From Rugalucina vietnamica (lineage: Eukaryota; Mollusca; Bivalvia; Lucinida; Lucinidae), in contig OZ024883.1 of the NCBI GenBank assembly GCA_964017185.1, positions 682,001 through 746,000 of the forward strand: a stretch of 64,000 bases of DNA, written 5' to 3'. The notes below the pieces were generated by a model that saw only the letters and a program-made list of their open reading frames with translations, was not told the origin of the DNA and ran no database searches. The position numbers and the translations under genes were made by a program. This document shows positions 52,901 to 62,600 of this stretch, piece after piece. Position 1 is the first letter of the stretch, and every line of letters starts with the position of its first letter.

Positions 52901-55489
52901 ATGTTAAGAGAATTGATACAAAGAGAAAGGATGCAAAGAGTACTGATGTTAAGAAAACTGATGCAAAGATGACTGATGCAACGAAGACTGATGCAACGAT
53001 AACTGATACAAAGCGAATTAATGCAAAGAGAACTAATAAAAAAGGAACTGGTGCAAAGAGAAATGATGCTAAAAGGACTGATGCAACAGGGGCTGACGTA
53101 AAAAGAACTAATGCAAAGAGGTCTGATGCAAAGAGACCTGATGCAATGAGAACTCATGCAAAGAAAACTGATGCAAAGAAAACTGATGCAATGAGAACTA
53201 ATGCAAAGAGCCTGATACAAAAAGAACCAAAGCAAACAGAACTCATGCAATGAGAACTAATACAAAGAGAACTGATGCAAAGAGAACTGATTCAAGGAGA
53301 ACTAATGCAAAGAGAACTGATGCAAAGAGAACCAATGCTAAGAGAACTGATGAAAAGAGAACTGATGCGAAGATAACTAATGCAACGAGAACTGATGCAA
53401 AGAGAACTGATGCAAATGCAAAGAGAACTAATGCAATGAGAACTAATGCAAAGAGAACTAATGCAAAGGGAACTGATGCAAAGTGATCTAAAGCAAAGAG
53501 AACTGATGCAATGAGAATTAATAGAAAAAGTACTGACGCAAATAGAACTAATGCAAAGAGAACTGATGCAAAGGCAACTGATGCAAAGAGAACTAATGCA
53601 AAGAGAACTAATGCCAGGAGAACTAATACAATAAGAACTTACGCAAGGGGAACAGATGCAAAGAGAACTGGTGCAAATAGAACTGATGTAATGAGAACTA
53701 ATAAAAAGAGAACTGATGCAAAAGGTGGAACACCGGTAAAAAAAATATCACTCCGCCGTAACCCACGAAAATAGTGCATTTAAAAATTTCATCCACACAT
53801 GTTTGATGCTGAATAGTGAGAACATTTCCTACATTCTGTGTAAGATCTCGCATGTACTACAAAGTATCGCCATAATACGACATGTTAGTGCACAAATCAC
53901 CATGCCAAAATGGACTATATCTCATCGGAGGCTTCTGTTTGTACACTACCCCCTACTAAAATCCGGACCATTCTAGAGTGTAAAATCCACCCATAGGTAT
54001 ATTGCAAAATGGAATACCGGAAAATCGAGATGGTGGGTAGGAGTGTGGCTGGGCTATCAAGTTAGAGAAGACCTTTTGGTGGTGCAATGTTGGGTACTAG
54101 TTGGGAGTGTCACAAAGTGAGGGAATTTGCACTGCGGCCTATGGGAGATTTTTTACCGGTGTTGGACCAAAAGAGAACTGATGCAAGGAGAACTAATACA
54201 AAAAGAACTGATGCAAAGAGAACTAATACATAGAGAACAAATGCAAAGAACACTAATGCAAAGAGAATTGACGCAAAGAGAACTGATGCAAAGGGAACTC
54301 ATGCGAAGGGAACTGATACAAAGCGAACTTATGAAATGAGGACTGATTCAAAGGGAACTAATGCGTACGGCACTGGTGCAAAAAGAACTGATGCAGAGAG
54401 AACAGATGCTAAGAGAACTAATGCAAAGGGAACTGATGCAACGCGAACTAATGCAAAGAGAACTGATGCAAAGGTAACTGATGCAAAGAGATTGGATGCA
54501 AAGGGAACTAATGCAAAGAGAACTAATGCAAAGAGAACTGATGCAAAGAGAAGGGATGCAAGGAGAACTGGTGCAAAGAGAACTGATGCAAAGGATATAT
54601 TTGAAAATTGAACTGAAATGAAAATGGAACGAATGCAGAGAGAACTGATGCAAAGAGAATGGGTGCAAGAGAACTGATGCATTGAGAACTGATGCAAAGA
54701 GAACATATATTGAGTAGCTATTTTAAAGAGGTAGCCTGCAATCAGGAAGATAGGCACTGATGCAAAGAGAACGGGTGCAAAGAGAACTGATGCAATGAGA
54801 ACGGGTGCAAAGAGAACTGATGCAATGAGAAGTGATGCATAGAGAACATACATTGAGAAGCTATTTCTAAGAGGTTGTCTCCAAACAGAAAGATAGACAC
54901 TGATGCAAAGAGAACTCATGCAGAGAGAACATACATTAAGTCGAGTGAGAACCTATTTTCAAAGAGGTGGTCATTCGGTTAAATATGAATTCGTAACAGG
55001 ACAAAAATCGACAAATAAAACGTGACAAATACAAAAACAAACTATAATCATTGCGAATGCTAACGGAAATCGGTTCAAATTGTTGCGCTTGTGCATACAT
55101 GTACGACAACCACATATTAAAACAAACGAAACTATTTTATGATTTTTTCTTTATGTCTACTTGATTTGTTTCGCCAATCTGTTTTGCATAACACTGAAAA
55201 TGAAACAGTATTCCTGGTGCCTCTTAAAATGAAAGTGATTTATGCCAATTGATAGTGATGTGACAGTCCCTTTGCCGAAAATGGGTAAGTTCACACTCAC
55301 CTGGTAGCCGCCACAGTTCAGTGAGTTGTCGTTATAATTTCTTCTTGCCTTCCTGAAGTTCGGGTCGGTTTGAGCACGTGGGTCCCGCCAGATCGACGAC
55401 CGACCGGGAGGATCCAGGAGTAGCCCGTGTCCATAACATAATGTCAATAGAGAAGCTGAGTGTAAAAATAATGTGATAAAATGATTCAT
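49927..55489 (-). CDS. AA15-family lytic polysaccharide monooxygenase, three exons
   Basis: Secreted copper enzyme expected to cut chitin or cellulose by C1/C4 oxidation, as known for AA15. Exons on the minus strand: 55489-55301, 51787-51400 and 50348-49927, giving 332 residues. All junctions are GT-AG (CAG|GTGAGT, CTAG|GTT, CACAG|GTAGGC, TTGTAG|GA) and the frame is kept (phases 0 and 1). The start is the only ATG before the signal peptide. Residues 1-20 are the signal peptide, so H21 becomes the mature N-terminal His of the copper brace. The second His is H118 in ITADHKGYFEFKLC. Y215 in EEFYACADIS is the likely axial Tyr. Family Cys/Gly blocks LNCGGYQ, CTVCGD and GNSWGCDD are present. After a Thr/Pro-rich linker (about 224-243) come two Cys-rich modules (247-280 and 299-331). 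It looks intact; further untranslated exons are possible. Intron 1 is 3.5 kb of minisatellite; intron 2 holds an R1 repeat. Confidence 0.9.
50508..50945 (+). repeat. Diverged copy of dispersed repeat R1 in LPMO intron 2
   Basis: Landmarks CTGTGAGTCCTCGTTTTTGA, AGAGATTCGCCACAAGGACC, CACTGTAAAACCGG and TACCACCTCGG follow the R1 order but with many changes and a lost left end. Older than copies 1-3. Confidence 0.75.
51880..54930 (+). repeat. 15-bp minisatellite (AACTGATGCAAAGAG)n in LPMO intron 1
   Basis: The unit AACTGATGCAAAGAG, with variants AATGC, GATTC and GATAC, covers about 51890-53723 and 54169-54930, with some 69-80-bp spacers near 54705, 54846 and 54927 that are themselves repeated (ACATAYATTGAG...GAAGATAG). 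Because 15 is a multiple of three, it leaves long open frames on both strands (repeats of RTDAK or LHQFS). These are artefacts: imperfect units, no ATG-led conserved frame, position inside an intron. Confidence 0.95.
53724..54168. mobile_element. 445-bp TIR element inserted in the 15-bp minisatellite
   Basis: Ends are GGTGGAACACCGGTAAAAAA at 53724 and the reverse complement of GGTCCAACACCGGTAAAAAA ending at 54168 (18 of 20 matching). Minisatellite resumes on both sides; AAAA flanks each end and may be a target duplication. Non-coding, so a MITE. Superfamily not assigned. Confidence 0.75.
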
Positions 55490-57018
55490 TATGCGTATTT
55501 GTTCTCTATTTTACACCCTGTTGTATATTATTGTTTATTTGTATATTATTGTTTATTTGTATATTATTTTATTATCTGTAAAACTATTGTTTTTCCATTA
55601 CATTTAATAGACACCATAAAAACGAAATACGACACCAATTCTCATAAATAAACGTTCTTGAAAAAGTGTAAACCATATACAATATTTTTGATTTTGGATT
55701 TGGAAAAATGACTGACAGGTAAACAAACAACGACATCAAAGTTAAAATTATAATACAATGTATACGCTGGGATGGGTGCATGGTGCGATGCTACTAGCAC
55801 ATTGTCGCAAATTTGTCTGCTCAGCCATGTCAATAGTCTAAGTAACGTCTTTAACTGCATTCTCGCGAGATCAGACGATACCTCATCTTGATCTCTCGCA
55901 TTTGACGCTTTGAATTGTGGGGGATATAGCCGATTTTGGCTATGTACAGACAACACACGAAGAAAGCTGGGGCATCCCGCATGAATTTCCCAGATCCCAT
56001 TGGCCAACTGCGACAGGTCAGTGTGTGAAGCGCTACCTGTCAGCTACAATGCTTTAACTGTGATTTAGACGTTTATGCATCTCCATTTCGAAAACATCTC
56101 CGTTTATACAAAGTGTTCTATATAGTTCAGCTGATTTTGATTGTTTTTTTTTTTTTTTTTGCATTTATAACATTTGTTGTCAATAAAATCATGCATTTTG
56201 AGTATATGCTATGATCACACTATTGTTTTGATAACAGATACCCACATTATATGATTTTATGGGATAATATTGAAAAATCGATAATTTGATACCTACCCCT
56301 GATTTCTCCCATTTTTACTACATGTTAGGTGCAAATCTGGAGTACCCGAAATTGTACAATATGGCCCATCTTCTAGCTTTGTATTTTTACTGCTTCCAAA
56401 GGATCTAACAATTATTTTTATTCATACGGAGATGCTTCCCTGAAGTCTCTTAGCAACGAAAACAATGGTGCATAAATACGCAGGCTGCATAAATACGCAG
56501 ATAGATTTTGACTTTTTATGGATATGTTTGAGGTTAGTATATATATACAAAGAATTATAGAAACATTCACTTTTGACTGATAAAAGTTTGTGACCGTGTA
56601 TGTTTACTCTCATGTGTTGCCGATGGCTTTCGTTATAGTTGAAAATCGCATGTCTTTTCGCCCGAAGGTGGTCGCTGTCGTGTTCATTTTTTCTGGTCGA
56701 GTGAAAATATCGAATCTAGCTGTGATCAAAATCAAACATTTTAAGGTCATCAAGTACAAAATCTGGACACATGTTCTGTTTTTCCCCGTGAGGCTTTCTT
56801 CTAACTGTTCGATAAGTCAGAACTAGGTCACAGTGACAATTTGCATATCATCTTTCATTTTCATTTAGTTTCTAGATATGGCATTGTATCTCAACACAAA
56901 TGTGAAGATTTTTTGACAAAGTATTCCGGCTTCATGCCTCAAGTTCATGACCTATTTAGTAACATTGTTCGAGCTGTGAACCGTCTGGTGTGATTGTCAT
57001 GGATTTTATCTTAGATTT
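55490..57018. other. Upstream region of the LPMO gene, no gene recognised
   Basis: No coding region supported. It includes a poly-T tract near 56143-56160 and short frames without homology. It contains the candidate promoter motifs at 55861 and 55997. Confidence 0.5.
55861..56003 (-). promoter_or_regulatory. Candidate core promoter motifs upstream of LPMO
   Basis: A perfect palindrome TCTCGCGAGA lies at 55861-55870, a motif known from metazoan TATA-less promoters, and an inverted CCAAT box (CCATTGG) at 55997-56003. They lie 370-510 bp upstream of the LPMO ATG. An untranslated first exon would be needed if transcription starts here. Not tested. Confidence 0.3.
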
Positions 57019-57345
57019 TTGACAAAGGTAAAAGTAGGCAATGATCAGGAAATGGCGCAGTCACAATTACGAAAATACGCCCATGCAATATACAGAGATC
57101 TTTAAACATAGATTGTGGGTGCATGTTAGAACCGCCTCGCCGAGGCGGTTCTAACGAGTACCCACAATCTATGTTTTGGAGCAAAAATAAAAAAAATAAG
57201 TATACCCCTCTTTACCCCAGTTTTGCTATATAAAAGTGGGGTTTGAGGGGGCATTTATTTCACGGACATGTTTTCCTGATGAGAAAGAAATTCCCTCTCC
57301 AAAAACCAGGATGGGGAAAAAACTAAATTAACAATCAAGCTGGTG
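57019..57345 (-). repeat. R1 fragment interrupted by an inverted-repeat insert
   Basis: R1 words AGTAGGCAATGATCAGG (57025-57045) and CTCTCCAAAAACCAGGATGG (near 57296) are separated by about 205 bp not present in other R1 copies. The insert holds a near-perfect inverted repeat centred at 57140 (57104-57176): CATAGATTGTGGGT and GTTAGAACCGCCTCG against their complements, with four mismatched positions and almost no loop. Confidence 0.65.
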
Positions 57346-57349
57346 GGCC

Positions 57350-58205
57350 TGTATGTCCCGACATTAAGAACCATTACAAACGGCTCAGAGCACACGTACA
57401 GAAAGCCATCAGAGATGCATATTGGAAACATATTTCCAATATCTTCTCCTTTGAAACTGATGACAATGATCCCGATTGCCCGAGAAAAAATGAAAAATGT
57501 AAAAGGTTTTGGTCATTTGTTAAGTCCCTCAACAATAAATGTAAAGCAACTAAGACATTGGGTTTTCTTCGGCGCAGTTTGGCTCTTGCACCTCGGCACA
57601 CAAATGAAGTTGCATACAAAACATTGCTTGAGTATGCAGCTCCTATTTGGCATCCCTATAATGAAACTGAGACAAAAAAGGTGGAGAAAGTGCAGAAGAC
57701 AGCAGCCAAGTGGACCTGCAGGCGATGGCGTAACAGGAGTAGCGTTGACAATATGTTGGACGAACTCGAGTGGCCATCCCTGAAGGACCGCGGGGTGAAG
57801 TCTTCCTTAACTTTCTTTTACAAGATTCACTCCGGTACAGTTCTCTTGATAAAGATAGATATCTGACCCCAGCACCCAAGTTAAGAAGTACCAGGGCATC
57901 TCATAATTCGCAATACACAAGATAATGGCCTATAGTGATGCTCTGAAATATTCTTTTTTCCCGAGGACTATCCCTTTATGGAATAGTCTTCCCTCTTCAG
58001 TGGTCTCATCAAAGACAGCTGAAGAATTTAAGGCTCTCATTTAGATCAGGGGTTCAGAGGTATACGTTTTAGTATGCCTCCGTTTAGCTTCTTGTAAATA
58101 GTTTTAATGCCCCATCCCGAATGTTCTCCCCATCTTGCTAAATTCAAAATTTAGCACCCACCCAACACCTGAGATGATGATCAGAAATTGATCGACTCAG
58201 TATAT
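57350..58205 (+). pseudogene. CR1-like LINE with internal loss of the RT core
   Basis: One frame (57357-57866) reads through two normally distant regions. First comes the endonuclease-to-RT linker (VQKAIRDAYWKHIS, SFETDDNDPD, KCKRFWSFVKSL). After about 57541 comes the C-terminal region (KTLGFLRRSLALAPRHTNEV, YAAPIWHPYNETE, KTAAKWTCRRWRN, LDELEWPSL). The catalytic RT core is missing, so the copy is an internal-deletion derivative. After a stop at 57864-57866 the match continues in other frames to about 58050, then a 3' UTR ends with GATGATCAGAAATTGATCG near 58175-58195. Confidence 0.8.
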
Positions 58206-58670
58206 GAAGATAGTATGGGGATGGAGGAACACCATTCATGGAGCCCACAGGGAGATGTCCTCCTTACCCTGCTTCTTCAAGATACACTTCGGTACAGTGA
58301 CTCTTGATAAAAGAAAAAAAAAAGACAAATACCTGACCCCGGCAATCAACCTAAGCGTACTCGGGCATCACACGAATCACCATACACAAGACAATTTGCC
58401 GATAGTGATGCCTTGAATCTTTTTTTCCAAGAACTTCCAGTTTGGAATAGTCTCCCTTCTTCGGTGGTCTCATCCAAGTCCATTGAAAATTTAAGGCTTT
58501 TATTTAAATTACAGACCCAGAGGCATGCGTCTTAGTATGCCTCTGGTCTATATCTTGTGAATAGTTTTAATGGCCTATCTCAAATGTTTTTCTCCTATGA
58601 CTAATTAACTCCTAATTTTAGCCACTCACCCCTGGTGATGATCAGAAATTGATCGACTCAGTATCAGAAG
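58206..58670 (+). pseudogene. Second LINE 3'-end fragment of the same family
   Basis: Repeats the C-terminal and 3' UTR part of 57800-58200 (AAGATACACTTCGGTACAGT, TGGAATAGTCTCCCTTCTTC) and ends with the same GATGATCAGAAATTGATCG tail at about 58640. Frames are broken by an A-rich insertion near 58310. Two family members in direct tandem. Confidence 0.75.
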
Positions 58671-58676
58671 ACAGAT

Positions 58677-58709
58677 GGTCGTGCCATAGAGGGCGTTGTC
58701 GGCACGACC
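58677..58709. repeat. Short perfect inverted repeat
   Basis: GGTCGTGCC (58677-58685) and GGCACGACC (58701-58709) with a 15-nt loop. Located just beyond the LINE tail. Function unknown. Confidence 0.7.
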
Positions 58710-59602
58710 GTTGTGCGGATAGCCTGTGTCTGTTGGACAGAGACCAGTAATTGTAACGTTGCAAGCGATTGGTCCAAAGTGTGGACTAATCTACTGCGGA
58801 AAAAATAAGATGTAACGCTACCTACGATTGGTCATAAATGAGCCTGTGCATGAGAAAACAACCAATTTGGGTTCCGACCAGGTCCGACACAAACCGGGCT
58901 GTGCAGTCACAGAAGATGGTTAGAGGCTGGAAATTTTGGATTTAGAAAGTATAGGAATTGTACTATCCGTGTAGCAAAAACAAAGGCGCTGCTCAGCTTC
59001 GCAGTTACTGCGAAGCTGATCTGCGCCTTTGTTTTAGCCTATGCAGATTGTTGGTTTTCCCATGCGGCGGCTCAAATGCGTATCTATCAACCGTCTATTA
59101 GGTACCTAATTGTTAGTTTGGTTTTTTCCCACCTCGGGTTTTTGGATTTTTGTAAGCTTGGAACCAGCGGATAATGCAAAAATGGTCAATAGGGTCACTA
59201 TCACGACTCCCCGTAATGCAACGGGGGTGGTTTGATGGACCCAGCTTATTTCGGTGAATAGTAACACTGGAATTATTTCGGCAGATGGTGCTACTTATGT
59301 ATCATTGAGCAAAAAAATATAAAATAAATAAAATAGTTCGGCGTTCTCTTTATTTTAGAATTTTTGCGACAGTCAAACAGTTGATTGTTTGGTTCTCAGA
59401 TCAATGTAATTTGATTTTTCTGTCTTTTGGTATATAGTATGCTCAAATACAATGAGGAAAACAAATTTATACTATTTTAAAGGGAGGTAATTTCCTGAAC
59501 TACTTTCAACCCGGAAATCATTTGTGCGCACGCTGCTGAGATTGAGTCGGCGAAGGACGATACTTTTGTCTTATTTTCTATCACTTAAACTATTGTAAAA
59601 CT
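58710..59602. other. Region upstream of the profilin-like gene
   Basis: No coding region recognised. Contains the hairpin at 58980-59032 and a short R1-like fragment (GGTTTTTTCCCACCTCGGG) near 59119-59138. The 5' UTR and promoter of the profilin-like gene should lie in the last few hundred bases, but no TATA box was recognised. Confidence 0.4.
58980..59032. repeat. 24-bp-arm hairpin
   Basis: ACAAAGGCGCTGCTCAGCTT... (58980-59003) pairs with 59009-59032 with two mismatches around a 5-nt GTTAC loop. It could be a snap-back element or cruciform site; no conserved RNA family recognised. Confidence 0.75.
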
Positions 59603-62600
59603 ATGGGTGACTGGAGTGTATACATCGCTCAGTTACAAGCCTGTTCTGCTGATGATGGCGGTGGTATTTTCAGCCTTGACGGTGCCCCATGGTGTCAATA
59701 CGGTTCTGTAAGTTTTCTCCGAATTGCTTCCGCATTTTCAGCTGATTTTCAGCTGATTCATGGATCTTAGAAAAGAATATATACAAAATCTATTATTCAC
59801 CATCTTTCTTTCTTGGTATAACCTGTAAATTACAAACATACAGAAAACAGAAAATTTAATGAGAGATGGGATTTATTTTTTTTTTTTTTCTGATTTTCCA
59901 TCCCCTTTGGAGGGATGCGAGGTAGCCGAGTGGTTAGCGCACTGGCTTCTTGTGCTCGGGTTCAATCCCCGCCTGCGGCGAGGAAAATTTGTTGGTCCAA
60001 ACACATTTCCCTTCGTGTCATTTGCAGGGATGACATGATACAGTGCGCCGTCCTTCGGATCGGGGACGTTAACTGGAGGCCCCCTGTGCAGGGACAGTCA
60101 TCCCCTGTGCATCTTTAGGTCCCTACACAGGTTCTATCCTCATGCATGTAGGCTCATCCTGCAAACGCATGGGAGTGTACAATCAGTACCTTAATTAATT
60201 TTTTAGCCTATAGGGTATTTACGCATAGAGGTGGGCGGTAAAACCGGTATACCGATATACCGTGGTTCTCTTTTGTTTTGGTACGTACCGTGTTACTTTT
60301 TCACTGTACCGGTTTTTATGGTACTTATAGGCAGTCTCCATTGTGAGGCTGTTTGCTAAATAAATTGCTAATATTTCCATATTTGTATGTGTCCTTAAAT
60401 GATAAATTTGATCATGATCTTATATTAAAACATCTACAGAGAACAATTTTCAATTGCCCTTCCTCTACCATTGTTGGCTATGTTGTTTTCATTCTAAATT
60501 AAATTATCCAAAGTGCAAAAAATTCAGACATGCTTGAAATGACTTAGAAAAAATATGTACATATGTTAATGTTACATATGTTAATGTTACATATCAGTAA
60601 GCTCAAGCTGTGGTGTGTCGCTAAGTGTTGAGTATGTTTATCAACCAAACATCTGTAAAAGCCAATTCAATTTACTGGTGGCCGGAGATATGGATTAATC
60701 AATCATCTGATTACAACATGTACACAGACTCATGACAACTGATATGCCCTAAAATAGTCCTACACTTTGTCCTAATAGGCAGTGTTAAATCTATCTTTTT
60801 AAGGTTGATTTAGGTAATGGAAGAAAAACAAATGAATTGCCCAACCCCCACACATTTAATGTGCTGCACCAGAAGACCCAAACTGTTTCTATATATAGCT
60901 TCTGGTACACCGCGATACATACCACGGTACTTGACTGAAAACCGTGATATACCCAGACCTGGGTTAATCTCAATCGTTATTCATGATTACTTTTATTCGA
61001 TTGAATTTTTTTCAATCGAAAATTATTCTGTAATCGTAGATTTTTGCGATTAAAATTAATCTTATTCTTATTCGAATACTTTTCAAAAATGCCTGTAATC
61101 GTGATTGATTTTATGAATAAATTTCGATTAAATTCCAAACTGTGCTGAAAATTCTTTTTCTGAAAAAAGAGAGTATTTTAAAAAGAAAGAAAGTAAATAA
61201 ATAATTTAATAGCTAAGATTATGTTCACAACAAGAATTCTGTGATTTTCAAGAATTTAAAGTATCAAATGGGAATTCTGATAAATTAACAGATCAGACTG
61301 TGCAGGATGCCATTATTTTTTGACTTTTATCTCTAAATATGAAAAATACAAAAAACAAACAGCATTTTCTTAAAAAGTTATTCATGCATACTGGTCAACA
61401 AATTTAACAGTATTATATTTTTTCTTGTCATCTTTGGGTATTTTTTTTTATCGAAATTCTCTCTGGCATTTTCCATATCATTTCAGAAGTCTTCTTACAA
61501 CACTCCTTTTTTGCTTACATTTCTTTGACCTCACCATGCTTATAAACATAAAATTGACCTCATTCTAAATAGGTTTTTAAACCTAATATAACCTATTGCA
61601 AAAATTTAAACCTATTGTTACCTGTTCACACCTTTACAGATTAACTAATAAACAGGTATCATATGGTTTGTGTTGTCAAAACACCCTAGATCAAGTTAGT
61701 GACAATATACAAAGGATTAACAGAATAAATGTCTCTCTATCTAGAGAGAGACCATGACAGAATCCACAACTTTGAGAGTCATATTACAAAATTGATGTCA
61801 AAATTACTGCAACATTCAAATAAAGTAACATTTTTTTTTTTTTTACAATTTGGAGTTGTTAGCCAAGTTATAAACACACACACACAGCATCATGACACCT
61901 AAAATTATGTTTATGCTTCACTGTTTTGTGAATACTAAAATCTGAATATAAAGTGCCCGAAACACCAAGATGATTCCTATATGCCAGCACAATACCATAA
62001 ACAGTTAAAACATAAGTGGGTATTTCAAGACTGGCTAGATTATAAATGCAAAATTAATCGATTGATTATTCGATTACTTTTGCAAATCAATTGTAATTGT
62101 AATCGATTAGATTGTGGAAAAAATTATTTTTAATCTTAATCGTTAATCGTAGGATTGAAAGTAATTGTAATCGTTAGTGATTAACTTTGAAAGTAATCGA
62201 TAACAGGTCTGGATATACCGTGGTACATTATTTTTCGTGGTACCCAGCTCTATTTACGCACCCCTTTTTCATTCAATTGCGTATCTGGAATTTTAATTGG
62301 GTAAGTTCAATTCTATTACGCACTCTATTTTCAATCATTTGTGTAAAATGGAAAACAGTTTGGTAAAAATGATGTTCGAGGTGTACTTTCCTTATTTTCT
62401 TCTACTTTTGCTTTTGCATAGCATAAAATAAAAGGGAAACATTGATTGGTTGAGAGAATTCACTAAAATCGCAGTCAACCAACGAAAAAACAGAAAAGAA
62501 ATGGCTTCCAATCGATCAATTTGCGCATGTCCAATGACATTTTTGTTTAATGTAGACGGCATAAGCCGTTGTGCAGCGCACACCGATAAAAACCGGTACG

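Noticed and set aside
51867..54919. Long frames of LHQFS or RTDAK repeats (up to 241 codons)
   Set aside because: The 15-bp minisatellite has a length divisible by three and lacks stops; it lies within an LPMO intron and the units are imperfect at random positions.
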